Counted from the stretch's first letter, positions 34,011 to 43,410 are shown. The stretch is 64,000 nt of DNA from Janthinobacterium sp. 61 (GCF_002846335.1 NZ_PJMQ01000001.1:5704001-5768000); one strand, 5' to 3'. Numbers and translations are program-made. Notes: a model not told the origin generated them from the sequence alone.

Positions 34011-35543
34011 ATGAAGCAATCCGAAGAGATACTGGCGCTGAACAAGGTCAGCAAGCGCTTTCCCGGCGTGCTGGCGCTGGACAACGTCAGTTTCAGCCTG
34101 CGCAAGGGCGAGGCGCATGCGCTGTGCGGCGAAAACGGCGCTGGCAAGTCCACCCTGATGAAGGTGATGAGCGGCGTGTACCAGGCCGACGAGGGAGAAC
34201 TGGTCTACAAGGGCAAGGTGTGCAGTTTTGCCTGCAGCGTGGATGCGGAAGCGGCCGGCATCGCCATCATCCACCAGGAATTGAACCTTATCCCGCACCT
34301 GAGCGTGGCGGAGAATATTTTCCTGGCGCGCGAACCGGTGCGCGGCCTCTTTATCGACCGCAAAAAAATGCACGCCGACGCGCAGGCGCTGCTGGATCGT
34401 TTGAAACTGCGCATCGACCCTCGCCAACTGGTCAAGAACCTGTCCTGTGCGCAGCAACAGATGGTGGAAATCGCCAAGGCGCTATCGCTCAATACGGAAG
34501 TGCTGATCATGGACGAACCCACGTCCTCGCTGACGGAAAGCGAGACGGGCCAGCTATTCGACATCATCAATGAACTCAAACGCAACGGCGTGAGCGTGGT
34601 CTACATCTCGCACCGCCTGGAGGAGATGCAGCACATCATCGACCGGGTGACGGTGCTGCGCGACGGCAAATTCGTCAGCACCGACGATTTTGCCGCCACC
34701 ACCCTGGATGCCATCGTCGCAAAGATGGTGGGCCGTACCCTGGATGAAAAATTTCCCGACCGCGTATCAAAGCCGACTGATGAAGTACTGCTGAGCGTGA
34801 AGGATTTGCACCGCAAGGATGTCTTCGGCCCGCTGAGCTTTGATTTGCGGCGCGGCGAGATACTCGGCTTCTCCGGCCTGATGGGGGCGGGGCGCACGGA
34901 AGTGGCGCGCGCCATCTTCGGCGCCGATCCCCTCAGTAGCGGCGCGATCCACTTGGGTGACATGGCGGTGACGATCACTAGCCCCATTGACGCCATCGGA
35001 CACGGCATTGCCTATCTGTCGGAAGACCGCAAGAGCCACGGCCTGGCGATCCGCATGTCGGTGGCGGCCAACCTGACCTTGACCAATGTAGCGGGGCTGG
35101 CTAACCGTTTCGGCTTCATCGATTTCGCCAGGGAAGAGGCGGTGGCGCAGCAGTACATCGCAGCGCTTGGCATCAAGACGCCGACCTCGAAACAGATCGC
35201 GCGCAACCTGTCCGGCGGCAACCAGCAAAAGATCGTCATCAGCAAATGGTTGTACCGCGAATCGAAAATCATCTTCTTCGATGAACCCACGCGCGGCATC
35301 GATGTGGGTGCCAAGTTCGCCATCTACCAGCTGCTCGACAAGCTCGCTTCGGAAGGCATCGGCGTGGTGCTCATCACGTCCGAGCTGCCCGAGATCATGG
35401 GCATGACCGACCGGGTGGCCGTGTTCCATGAAGGGCGTATCAGCGGCATCGTCAATACACGCGAATCGTCGCAGGAAGAGATCATGCAGCTGGCGTCGGG
35501 GCGCGTAGTCTGTCCCACCCTTGGCCAGGTGGCAGTCCATTAG
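34011..35543 (+). CDS. Sugar ABC transporter, duplicated ATP-binding subunit
   Basis: The 510-residue protein holds two ABC domains, as in RbsA/MglA. Domain 1 has an intact Walker A (CGENGAGKST), signature LSCAQQQMVEIAKAL and Walker B (LIMDEPTSSL). Domain 2 has the degenerate Walker A typical of the family (GLMGAGRTE), signature LSGGNQQKIVISKWL and Walker B. The ATG at 34011 is preceded by GGAGGAGA. It energises import with the following permease and binding protein. Confidence 0.94.
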   Translation: MKQSEEILALNKVSKRFPGVLALDNVSFSLRKGEAHALCGENGAGKSTLMKVMSGVYQADEGELVYKGKVCSFACSVDAEAAGIAIIHQELNLIPHLSVAENIFLAREPVRGLFIDRKKMHADAQALLDRLKLRIDPRQLVKNLSCAQQQMVEIAKALSLNTEVLIMDEPTSSLTESETGQLFDIINELKRNGVSVVYISHRLEEMQHIIDRVTVLRDGKFVSTDDFAATTLDAIVAKMVGRTLDEKFPDRVSKPTDEVLLSVKDLHRKDVFGPLSFDLRRGEILGFSGLMGAGRTEVARAIFGADPLSSGAIHLGDMAVTITSPIDAIGHGIAYLSEDRKSHGLAIRMSVAANLTLTNVAGLANRFGFIDFAREEAVAQQYIAALGIKTPTSKQIARNLSGGNQQKIVISKWLYRESKIIFFDEPTRGIDVGAKFAIYQLLDKLASEGIGVVLITSELPEIMGMTDRVAVFHEGRISGIVNTRESSQEEIMQLASGRVVCPTLGQVAVH

Positions 35544-35562
35544 AAACAGAAAGCTAAAAAAA

Positions 35563-36537
35563 ATGAATAAAGAACTGATACAAAAATTCGCCGCGCTGGG
35601 CAGCCTGTCGCTGTTGCTGCTGGTGTTTTCCCTGACCAGCAACGCCTTTTTCTCCGTCAGCAATGGCATGAGTGTGGCCTTGCAAGTCACGTCGATCGCT
35701 TACTTGGGCATTGCCGCCACCTGCGTCATCATCACGGGCGGCATCGACCTCAGTTCCGGTTCCGTGCTGGCGCTGGCTGGTGTGGCCGCCGCGCTCCTGG
35801 TCAAGAGTGGCGTGCCCGTGCCAGTCGCGATGCTGGGTGGCATCTTGGTGGGCGCCATGTGCGGCGCTGTCAACGGTTTTTGCATCACGCAATTGAAACT
35901 GCCGCCCTTCATCGCCACACTTGGCATGATGCTGATCGCGCGCGGCCTGGCGCTGCAGGTGACGGGCGCGCGCGCCATTTCCGGCCTGGGCGATTCGTTC
36001 GGCGAACTCGGTAACGGCGTGCTGTGGCGCATCGAGCGCGACACGGGCGGCACCTTCCCCGAAGTCGTCTTCCCTGGCATTCCGTATCCGGTGGTGCTGA
36101 TGGTGGTGATCGCCGTGGCCGTCTCCATCATGCTCAGCCGCACCACCTTTGGCCGGCATATCTATGCCGTTGGTTCGAATGCGGAAGCTGCGCGCCTGTC
36201 GGGCGTGAAGGTGGGCCGCGTCACCCTGCTGGTATACACATTGTCCGGCGCCTTGTCTGGCCTGACGGGCTGCGTGCTGATGTCGCGCCTGGTGACGGCG
36301 CAGCCGAACGAGGGCGTGATGTACGAACTCGATGCGATCGCCAGCGCCGTAATCGGCGGCGCCTCGCTGATCGGCGGCATAGGCACCATTTCCGGCACTG
36401 TCATCGGTTCCTTCGTCATCGGCATCCTGCGCAACGGCCTGAATATGAACGGAGTGTCGAGCTTTATCCAGCAAATCATTATCGGACTGGTCATCCTGCT
36501 GACCGTCTGGATCGATCAGAAGCGCAACCGCGCCTGA
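35563..36537 (+). CDS. Sugar ABC transporter permease (RbsC family)
   Basis: The 324-residue membrane protein has about ten hydrophobic segments and the CUT2 permease motifs TGGIDLSSGSVLALAGV and GSNAEAARLSGVKVGR, with the EAA-like loop. It follows the ATPase gene closely; its ATG at 35563 has only a weak purine-rich ribosome site (AGAAACAGAAAGC). Together with the neighbouring genes it forms a complete importer, most likely for L-fucose or L-galactose. Confidence 0.92.
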   Translation: MNKELIQKFAALGSLSLLLLVFSLTSNAFFSVSNGMSVALQVTSIAYLGIAATCVIITGGIDLSSGSVLALAGVAAALLVKSGVPVPVAMLGGILVGAMCGAVNGFCITQLKLPPFIATLGMMLIARGLALQVTGARAISGLGDSFGELGNGVLWRIERDTGGTFPEVVFPGIPYPVVLMVVIAVAVSIMLSRTTFGRHIYAVGSNAEAARLSGVKVGRVTLLVYTLSGALSGLTGCVLMSRLVTAQPNEGVMYELDAIASAVIGGASLIGGIGTISGTVIGSFVIGILRNGLNMNGVSSFIQQIIIGLVILLTVWIDQKRNRA

Positions 36538-36597
36538 AGCAGCAAGCAGTACGCCGTGAAGTCAATCTACTAAATCTATAATTAAATGAGGACGACA

Positions 36598-37551
36598 ATG
36601 AAAACCATCAAAGCTGTGTCGCTCGGTCTGTTGACCGCAGCCTTTGCCCTGAGCTCCAGCGCTGCCTTCTCCGCCCCGGGCGAGATCGCCGTGATTGTCA
36701 AGACGACCAATTCCAACTACTGGCAAAACGTCAAGAAGGGCGCCACGGCCAGCGCCGCCGATGCCAAGGGCTACAGCCTGACCTTCCAGGGACCCGCCTC
36801 GGAATCGGCCATCGCCGACCAGGTCAGCATGGTGGAAAACGCCGTCACGCGCAAAGTGGCCGGCATCGTGCTGGCCGCGTCGGACCCGGACGCGCTGGTG
36901 CCGGCCTTGAAGAAGGCGTGGGAAGCGAAGATTCCCGTTGTGCTGATCGATTCGCTGGTGGCCGACAGCGGCAAGCGCTACTACCAGTCTTTCCTGTCGA
37001 CGGACAATGAAGCGGCCGGCGAGCAAAGCGCCAAGGCCCTCATTTCCCAGGTCGGCAAGACGGGCAAGATCGCCGTGATGTCATATGTGGCGGGCGCCGG
37101 TTCCGAGACGGGCAGGGTGGGCGGCTTCAAGCGCTATATCGAAAAGAACTCGCAGCTGCAGATCGTCGGCACGTATTACTCGCAGTCGCAGATGGCCACG
37201 GCGCTGAACCAGACGACCGACGTGCTAGCCTCGAACCCAGACTTGAAGGGCATCTTCGGCGCCAATGAGCCGACAGCCGTGGGCATGGGTCGTGCCATTG
37301 CGCAGGCGGGCAAGGCTGGCAAGGTGATCGCCGTGGGCTTCGACGGCAATGAAGACCTGAAAAACTTCGTCAAGGACGGCACTCTGTACGCGACCGCCGT
37401 GCAGGGTTCCTACTCGATGGGCGCGCTGGGCGTGAAGACCCTCGTCAGCCTGATCGAGGGAAAGAAGGTCGCGCCTTTCGTCAACACGGGCGTGGTGATC
37501 GTCACCAAGGCCAATGTCGATCTGCCGGAAGCGAAGAACGTTCTGTATTGA
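36598..37551 (+). CDS. Sugar ABC transporter periplasmic substrate-binding protein
   Basis: The 317-residue protein begins at the ATG at 36598, with GAGG just upstream, and has a signal peptide (MKTIKAVSLGLLTAAF to about residue 25). The mature part is an RbsB-type two-domain binding protein: EIAVIVKTTNSNYWQNVKKG, AGIVLAASDPDAL, FGANEPTAVGMGRAI. It captures the sugar for the importer. It ends 3 bases before the convergent LysR gene, closing the locus. Confidence 0.92.
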   Translation: MKTIKAVSLGLLTAAFALSSSAAFSAPGEIAVIVKTTNSNYWQNVKKGATASAADAKGYSLTFQGPASESAIADQVSMVENAVTRKVAGIVLAASDPDALVPALKKAWEAKIPVVLIDSLVADSGKRYYQSFLSTDNEAAGEQSAKALISQVGKTGKIAVMSYVAGAGSETGRVGGFKRYIEKNSQLQIVGTYYSQSQMATALNQTTDVLASNPDLKGIFGANEPTAVGMGRAIAQAGKAGKVIAVGFDGNEDLKNFVKDGTLYATAVQGSYSMGALGVKTLVSLIEGKKVAPFVNTGVVIVTKANVDLPEAKNVLY

Positions 37552-37554
37552 GCG

Positions 37555-38460
37555 TCAGCTGATTGTCAGGCGCTGCTTCAATTCCTTGAGCAGCGTGCCG
37601 GTCTTGGCAGTGAGCTGGCGCGCCAGCGGCCACGCCAGGGAGAGCGGCAAGCCTGGCGTGGCGCAGGCAGGCAGTACTTCGACGATGGCGCCACTGGCCA
37701 GGTGTTCCTGCACCAGCCAGGTCGCCTGCTGCGCGATGCCCAGGCCAGCCAGCACGGCGGCGGTCTGCGCCTCGGCGTCACCCACCGTCAGGCGTGGACG
37801 GACCGCGCGCCGTTCCACCCCGTCCTCGCCGGCAAACAGCCATGGCGCCGCCGTGCCGTCGCCCCGGCCATAGGCGATGCAGTCGTGGCCATCGAGATCG
37901 GCGATGGTGACCGGCGTGCCGCGCCGCTCCAGGTAGGCGGGCGCCGCGCAAAAGATCAGGCGCTCTTCGCCCAAAGGCATCTGCCCCAGCGTTTGCGGCC
38001 AGTTGCCAGGTGCGCCGATGCGCACGGCGATATCGATGCGCTCCTCGAACAGGTCGACGAAGCGGTCGCTGAAGGCGATCGACGGCTGCAAGCGCGGATA
38101 CTGCGCGCACAGCTCCAGCAGGGCCGGCATCACGCGCAGCCGGCCATACGAGGCGGGCACGCCGATGCGCACCTTGCCGGCCAGTTCGGTCGCGTGTTCA
38201 GCCAGGACGTCTTCCGCGTCCGCCAGTTCCTGCAGCACGCGCTTGCAGGTGGCGTAGTAGGCGCGCCCAGCATCGCTCAGTTTCAGCCGGCGCGTGCTGC
38301 GTTCGAACAGCAGCACGCCCAGCCGTTCTTCCAGCCGCGCCACGCTCTTGCTGACGGCCGAACTGCTCAGGTGCAGGCGCTCGGCCGCCTTGGTAAAACT
38401 GCCCGCGTCGGCCGTGGCGAGGAAGGGCGTGAGGCCCTTTAAATGTTCCGATGAAAACAT
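37555..38460 (-). CDS. LysR family transcriptional regulator
   Basis: The 301-residue protein has the LysR helix-turn-helix (FLATADAGSFTKAAERLHLSSSAVSKSVARLEERLG) and an effector domain of the CrgA/DsdC-like branch (RIDIAVRIGAPGNW). It lies divergent from the SDR gene at 38558 with a 97-bp gap and probably controls it. It also ends 3 bases from the sugar-binding protein gene but on the opposite strand, so it is not part of the sugar operon. Confidence 0.92.
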   Translation of the reverse strand: MFSSEHLKGLTPFLATADAGSFTKAAERLHLSSSAVSKSVARLEERLGVLLFERSTRRLKLSDAGRAYYATCKRVLQELADAEDVLAEHATELAGKVRIGVPASYGRLRVMPALLELCAQYPRLQPSIAFSDRFVDLFEERIDIAVRIGAPGNWPQTLGQMPLGEERLIFCAAPAYLERRGTPVTIADLDGHDCIAYGRGDGTAAPWLFAGEDGVERRAVRPRLTVGDAEAQTAAVLAGLGIAQQATWLVQEHLASGAIVEVLPACATPGLPLSLAWPLARQLTAKTGTLLKELKQRLTIS

Positions 38461-38557
38461 GATTCGAGAATTTTATTCATGAATGAGGTGAAATAGTATC
38501 GTAGATAAGAAGTTCAGTCGCGGATATGATGGTTTTTTCTTTTGGAGGCTTTCTCTC

Positions 38558-39625
38558 ATGCAAAAACACGCCCTCATCATCGGCGCCAGCGGCGTCATCG
38601 GCAGCAACCTGGCCACGCATTTGTTGGCGCAAGGCTGGCAGGTGACAGGCGTCTCGCGGGGGCGCACGCCAGTCCCCGCCGGCTGCACGGCCTTGCCGCT
38701 CGATGCGACGGATGGCGCCGCCGTCGCCTCGGCGCTGGCGGGCCTGGACGCCAGCCACGTCTTCTTCACGGCCTGGGCGCGCCAGGACAACGAGCAGGAA
38801 AACATCCGCGTCAACGGCGCCATGGTGGCCAATGTGCTGGCCGCGCTGGGACCGCAGGGCCACTTGCGCCATGTAGCGCTGGTGACGGGCCTCAAGCATT
38901 ACCTGGGACCGTTCGATGCGTATGGACAGGGCAGCGTGCCCGTCACGCCCTTCCGCGAAGAGCAGGGCCGCCAGGACATCGACAATTTCTATTACGAGCA
39001 GGAAGACCGTTTGTTCGCAGCCGCCGCCCAGTACGGCTTTACGTGGAGCGTGCACCGCCCGCACACCATCATCGGCTACGCGCTGGGCAATGCCATGAAC
39101 ATGGGCCTGACCCTGGCTGTGTATGCGAACCTGTGCAAGGCCAGCGGCCAGCCTTTTGTGTTTCCCGGTTCATCCGCACAGTGGCATGGCCTGTCCGACA
39201 TGACGGATGCGGGCCAGATCGCGCGCCACCTGGCGTGGGCTGCCGATAGCCCGGCCGCGCGCAACGAGGACTTCAATATCGTCAATGGCGACGTGTTCCG
39301 CTGGAAGTGGCTGTGGCCCCGCCTGGCAGCGTACTTCGGCGTGGCAGCGGCGGACTTGCCGGAGACCATCGCGCCCCTGGCCGGCCGCATGCAGGATGCG
39401 CCTGCACAATGGCGTGCCATTGCGCAGCAGCATGATCTGGTGGAAACGGACATCAGCCGCCTCGTTTCCTGGTGGCATACGGATGCCGACCTGGGGCGGC
39501 CGATGGAAGTGATGACGGACATGGGCAAGAGCCGCAAGGCGGGCTTTCTTGATTACCAGGATACGCCGGATGCCTTCTTCAATCTGTTTGAGAAGTTGAA
39601 GGCGCAGCGCATTATTCCGCGCTGA
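38558..39625 (+). CDS. PRISE-like SDR family NAD(P)-dependent oxidoreductase
   Basis: The 355-residue protein has the extended SDR Rossmann motif IIGASGVIGSNLATHL and the PRISE-type segments VTGLKHYLGPFD and DNFYYEQEDRLF, where Tyr and Lys replace the usual YxxxK. Plant and bacterial members (progesterone 5-beta-reductase/iridoid synthase-like) reduce enones. The LysR regulator divergent from it is a likely controller. The natural substrate is unknown. A ribosome site GGAGG lies 10 bases upstream. Confidence 0.82.
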   Translation: MQKHALIIGASGVIGSNLATHLLAQGWQVTGVSRGRTPVPAGCTALPLDATDGAAVASALAGLDASHVFFTAWARQDNEQENIRVNGAMVANVLAALGPQGHLRHVALVTGLKHYLGPFDAYGQGSVPVTPFREEQGRQDIDNFYYEQEDRLFAAAAQYGFTWSVHRPHTIIGYALGNAMNMGLTLAVYANLCKASGQPFVFPGSSAQWHGLSDMTDAGQIARHLAWAADSPAARNEDFNIVNGDVFRWKWLWPRLAAYFGVAAADLPETIAPLAGRMQDAPAQWRAIAQQHDLVETDISRLVSWWHTDADLGRPMEVMTDMGKSRKAGFLDYQDTPDAFFNLFEKLKAQRIIPR

Positions 39626-39645
39626 CCCGGTCGTGGCCAATCATG

Positions 39646-39735
39646 TCGTCGGCTTACGCCGTTCAGGCTAAGCCGACCTACCGGGCCATCGTGGTAGTGC
39701 GTAGGTCGGGTTAGCGCGCAAGCGCGTAAGCCGAC
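39646..39735. repeat. REP-like element with two inverted repeats
   Basis: GTCGGCTTACGCC (39648-39660) pairs with GGCTAAGCCGAC (39666-39677), and the GTCGGGTTAGCGCGC stretch near 39706-39719 pairs with GCGCGTAAGCCGAC (39722-39735). A related element occurs at 59381-59450. Such GTCGG-type palindromes are typical of dispersed repeats between genes. Confidence 0.75.
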
Positions 39736-39746
39736 ATTCCCACATG

Positions 39747-40691
39747 CTATTCGGGCTTGCGCCGCTCCTGCGCCCGCTGCCATTCCAGGCCCGGGCGGTC
39801 GACGCGGAATTGCAGCAGGCGTCCCTGCACCACTTCCGTCACGTAGGCCGTGCGGCCATCGGGGCCGCCAAAGGTGATGTTGCTGGGCTTGGCGCCGGGT
39901 ACGCTGATCTCGCGCAAGATGCGCCCTTGCGGCGACAGTTTCACCACCGTGCCCTTGCCGTAGCGCGTCACGTACAGGTTGCCATCGACGTCCACGCGCA
40001 TGCCATCCATGCCAAAATCGTCAAACTTGATCAGCAGGCGCTTGCCGCTCAGGCTGCCGTCGGCGGCGATGTCATACATCCAGATATTGCGCTGCACGCT
40101 TTCGTTCACGTACAACATCTTGCCGTCAGGGCTCACTTCGATGCCGTTGGCCGTGCCCATGGTGTCGAGCGCCAGGGTCACCGTGCCGTCCTGCGCGATG
40201 CGCCACACGCGCCCCGTGTTTTCCTTCCAGTTCGGGTCGCTCGCATACAGCACGTCATCCTGCGTGATGGCGATGTCGTTTGGCTGCGTCATGCGCGGCT
40301 CGCGCGCGTGGATGGTGAGCGCGCGCGTGCCCGGATCGACCAGGTATATCGTGTGTTCCATGTAGTCGGCCAGATACATCTGCCCACGGCTGCCGAAGCG
40401 GATGCCGTTGGCGATGCTGGTGCCGGGCAGGGTCAGGAACACCTCGCCAGTGCCGCCGGGGCTGACCTTGCCGATGGTTTGCTGGCGCGCAAAGTTGACG
40501 GCGTAGATATTGCCTTCCGCATCCACTGCCGGCCCTTCTATGCCCTTGGTAAAGGAATGCGCGGGCGTGAAGGTGGTCGTGAGAAACAGCGTCTCGTGCG
40601 CGGGCTGGCTGGCGCAGGCGGACAGGTTGGCCAGCGCGGTGGCCAGCACGGCGGTGCGCAGCCAGGGCAGGGCGGTTCGGGAATCGTGCAT
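39747..40691 (-). CDS. SMP-30/gluconolactonase-like beta-propeller lipoprotein
   Basis: The 314-residue protein starts at the ATG at 40689-40691 with a lipoprotein signal peptide ending in the lipobox LSAC, so it should be anchored in the outer membrane. The mature part is a six-bladed propeller of the SMP-30/LRE type (IEGPAVDAEGNIYAVNF, ANGIRFGSRGQMYLAD, NDIAITQDDVLYASD, MDGMRVDVDGNLYVT). These motifs hold the Ca2+/metal ligands of sugar lactonases. Substrate unknown. REP-like repeats follow the gene. Confidence 0.85.
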   Translation of the reverse strand: MHDSRTALPWLRTAVLATALANLSACASQPAHETLFLTTTFTPAHSFTKGIEGPAVDAEGNIYAVNFARQQTIGKVSPGGTGEVFLTLPGTSIANGIRFGSRGQMYLADYMEHTIYLVDPGTRALTIHAREPRMTQPNDIAITQDDVLYASDPNWKENTGRVWRIAQDGTVTLALDTMGTANGIEVSPDGKMLYVNESVQRNIWMYDIAADGSLSGKRLLIKFDDFGMDGMRVDVDGNLYVTRYGKGTVVKLSPQGRILREISVPGAKPSNITFGGPDGRTAYVTEVVQGRLLQFRVDRPGLEWQRAQERRKPE

Positions 40692-40779
40692 CAAGGATCT
40701 CTGTATGGCAAAGGTGGCGTATGTTACCCGACGCGCGCCAGTCGGGGCGCCAGTCTACGCCTCACCCCATGCCGCCACC

Positions 40780-41025
40780 CTAGGCCGCCACCACCACCAC
40801 CAGGTCGGGGAAGTCGTCTTGCCAGCCAGCCCATGCGTCCTGCAGGTGCGCGTGCATGCCGGCGCGTTCTTGCGCCAGATCAAACTCGTCGGCGCTGGCC
40901 AGCAGAAAATGGGCAATGGCGCGCAGGGTAGCCGGGTCGGCGTGGATGGTCACGTCGGAACAGGGCAGGGGGCGCTCGGCGGCCTGGTCTTGCAGATAGC
41001 AATGCAGCGATAAATGTGGCGTCAT
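40780..41025 (-). CDS. Small conserved hypothetical protein
   Basis: The 81-residue acidic protein starts at the ATG at 41023-41025 (MTPHLSLHCYLQDQAAERPL) and shows a helix-rich centre (ATLRAIAHFLLASADEFDLAQ). It lies 5 bases downstream of the frameshifted gene at 41031-41377 on the same strand and was probably its operon partner. I recognise no domain. Confidence 0.6.
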   Translation of the reverse strand: MTPHLSLHCYLQDQAAERPLPCSDVTIHADPATLRAIAHFLLASADEFDLAQERAGMHAHLQDAWAGWQDDFPDLVVVVAA

Positions 41026-41030
41026 GGGTG

Positions 41031-41377
41031 TCAATTGTTGGTGTGAAAGCCCAGCATGGCGTGCGCCAGCAGGTCGGCGCGCGCGGCCGCCTGTTCGGCG
41101 TGCGAGAGGAAGCAGTGGATCCGGCCATGCTGCTGTTCGCAGCGGCCATGGGCTTGCGTGGCCGCGCGCAATTCTTCTCGTAATTTCTCTGCGCGAATTT
41201 GACGACCTTGCCGCGCCTGCTGCCGTAGCGTTCGACGCGCTCGCCTGTCTGCGCGAACCAGGCAAACAGTTGCGCGCTGGCCGAAGCGGGAATGAAAGGA
41301 CTATCCTGGGTGAATTCGCCGACGAGGAAATGGTATTGGTCCATACGGCAATGCACGGAGAGGGTATCGAGGGGCAT
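41031..41377 (-). pseudogene. Frameshifted small gene of unknown function
   Basis: From the ATG at 41375-41377 the frame codes for MPLDTLSVHCRMDQYHFLVG through FAWFAQTGERVERY. After about 41225 sensible protein sequence continues only in another frame (RQQARQGRQIRAEKLREELR, then AATQAHGRCEQQHGR, ending LGFHTNN) to the TGA at 41031. The second part has no start codon of its own, so one missing base near 41225 breaks a roughly 115-residue gene with a coiled-coil C-terminal half. A sequencing error is possible. The domain is not recognised. Confidence 0.65.
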
Positions 41378-41561
41378 ACTTTTGCATGGGATGCCAAATG
41401 CTGTCAATGCGTTCCTGCGGGCCCACTTCAAGCGACCTGATGCGTATGTATTTGATTTAAATGAGATTCGCGCCGCATTGCGGTTACACTAAGTCTGACT
41501 ATACTTCAATAACAGCCATGGTTCTTGTTCACGGCGGCGCTGGCAATCCCACGGAGGCATC

Positions 41562-41798
41562 ATGTCTTATGCGAATCCCACCACCCATAATGGGTTCCTG
41601 ATCTCGGCCTACGCCTGCGAACTGCCCGAGGGGTGCTGGCAGGGACAGTTGGTGCTGAGCAAGTGCGGCTTTGAAGATGTCCGGCAAGCCAATCTGGAAA
41701 ATCGCAGCACGCGGCACGAGGCGGAGCAATCGGCCCTGGCCATGGGGTGGCAGCTCGCCAATTACGTGCTACCCCTGCGCACTGTTGACGATAAGTAA
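41562..41798 (+). CDS. Small hypothetical protein
   Basis: The 78-residue protein (MSYANPTTHNGFLISAYACE) has a short domain with a beta-strand pattern and an end that is mostly helical (EAEQSALAMGWQLANYV). GGAGG lies 7 bases before the ATG. No family is recognised. It precedes the hybrid kinase gene on the same strand by about 100 bases. Confidence 0.6.
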   Translation: MSYANPTTHNGFLISAYACELPEGCWQGQLVLSKCGFEDVRQANLENRSTRHEAEQSALAMGWQLANYVLPLRTVDDK

Positions 41799-41898
41799 TC
41801 TAATTCTTTCATTTCGTAAGGAAAATAGAGTATCGTGCTCAGGTAGAAAGCAATACACCGTATGCAGCAATAGAGCTGGCGTGCGCGGCGATGTCTGA

Positions 41899-43338
41899 GT
41901 GAGCGCCGCGGAGCGAAGAGTTGTCCTTGAGGCCGGCCCCCACAAGCCGGACACCGTCACCATGCACCACACAGCACTCTCGCCGGATCCTGAGGATGCG
42001 CCCGCCCAGCAGTTGCCAGCCGAGCCAAATTTGCATGACTTGCACGGTCGTGAAGTCAAGCTGCTGCGCGAAACGATCAATCAATTGTTGATCATGGCCA
42101 AGATGCAGGTGCAGGAGAAGGAGAAGGATAAATCCGACGCCTTCGGCCTGTTGATCATGCAGTTGCGCGAAGCCAATCAAAACCTGGTGCTGGCAACGTT
42201 TGGTGCACAGGACATGCAAGCTTCCGCTGAAGCGACGACCGTGCGCCAGACGGAGTTCCTGGCCATGCTGGCGCATGAGTTGCGCAATCCCTTGCAGCCG
42301 CTGGCGATGGCCAATGACTTGCTGGCCAAGAAGGTCGACCTCGATCCCCAGCTGGCGCACGTGCATGGCGTGATCGGCCGTCAGGTGGCGCACATGGCGC
42401 GCCTGATCGACGACTTGCTCGATGCATCGCGCGTCAGCAGCGGTAAGATCACCTTGCAACTGGCGCCTATCCTGCTGAGCGACATCATCGCCAGTGCCGT
42501 GGAAGTTGGCCAGGCCAGCATCAGTCTACGCCAGCAAGTGCTGAGCGTGAGCTTGCCGAAGGAAGCACTGGTCATCGAAGGAGATCTGGTGCGCCTGACG
42601 CAGGTGTTTGCCAACTTGCTCATCAATGCAAGCAAGTTTACGCACGAGTTTGGCCATATCGACATCGTCGTCAGGCGCCAAGATGATTTGGTGGAAATTG
42701 CCGTCAGCGACGATGGCGCCGGCATCGCCCTCGATATCCAGCCCTTCATCTTCGATTTGTTTACCCAAGGCTTCCGCTCGCTGGAGCGGGCGCAGGGCGG
42801 CTTGGGCATCGGTCTGTCGCTGGTGCGCATCATTACCCAGTTGCATGGCGGCACCGTGGACGTGTTCAGCGCTGGGGTCGGCTTTGGCAGCCAGTTTGTC
42901 TTGCAGTTGCCCTTGTCGTCGCTGGCACCGCTGTCGCAGGGGATGCAGGCGGAACCTGCGGCGTGCGCATTGCCGCGCCGCGTACTGCTGATCGAAGATA
43001 ATGCCGATGCGGCGGAAATGCTGGCGCTGCTGCTGACGCAGGACGGCCACCATGTCGACGTGCGCAATGACGGCCCCAGTGGCTTGCGTGCCGCGCTCGA
43101 TGCGACCTATGATGTGATCGTGTGCGATATCGGCTTGCCGGGCATGGATGGCTTCCAGGTCATCAGTGCGACACGCGCGGCCCTGGTGCCGCCTCTGCCA
43201 TGCTTTGTCGCCGCATCCGGCTACAGCCAGCTTGGCGAGTACGACCGCGCCGGCGAGGCAGGGTTTGACCATTACTTGGTAAAACCCATCAATATCGACG
43301 CCTTGTTGAAAATAATCACGGCAAAGGCTCCGCGCTGA
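41899..43338 (+). CDS. Hybrid sensor histidine kinase with C-terminal receiver
   Basis: The protein (479 residues from the GTG at 41899; an ATG at 41962 is an alternative start) has a coiled-coil N-terminus without membrane helices, a HisKA domain with the H-box EFLAMLAHELRNPLQPL, a HATPase_c domain (FANLLINASKFTHE, DDGAGI, GGLGIGLSLV) and a receiver domain (VLLIEDNADAAEM, VIVCDIGLPGMDGF, LVKP). It has no output domain, so the receiver probably passes phosphate to another protein or tunes the kinase. It lies upstream of the KaiC-like operon and may signal to it. Confidence 0.92.
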   Translation: MSAAERRVVLEAGPHKPDTVTMHHTALSPDPEDAPAQQLPAEPNLHDLHGREVKLLRETINQLLIMAKMQVQEKEKDKSDAFGLLIMQLREANQNLVLATFGAQDMQASAEATTVRQTEFLAMLAHELRNPLQPLAMANDLLAKKVDLDPQLAHVHGVIGRQVAHMARLIDDLLDASRVSSGKITLQLAPILLSDIIASAVEVGQASISLRQQVLSVSLPKEALVIEGDLVRLTQVFANLLINASKFTHEFGHIDIVVRRQDDLVEIAVSDDGAGIALDIQPFIFDLFTQGFRSLERAQGGLGIGLSLVRIITQLHGGTVDVFSAGVGFGSQFVLQLPLSSLAPLSQGMQAEPAACALPRRVLLIEDNADAAEMLALLLTQDGHHVDVRNDGPSGLRAALDATYDVIVCDIGLPGMDGFQVISATRAALVPPLPCFVAASGYSQLGEYDRAGEAGFDHYLVKPINIDALLKIITAKAPR

Positions 43339-43410
43339 TGGGTGAAGGAGCCCTGATGCTTTTTTTTAATATGGTCCAAGCACCGAAAACCGCAGAGAAA
43401 AGATCCGATT

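Noticed and set aside
33045-34457. Long minus-strand frame over the FAH hydrolase and ABC ATPase genes
   Set aside because: No domain and no ribosome site; both plus-strand genes are unambiguous.
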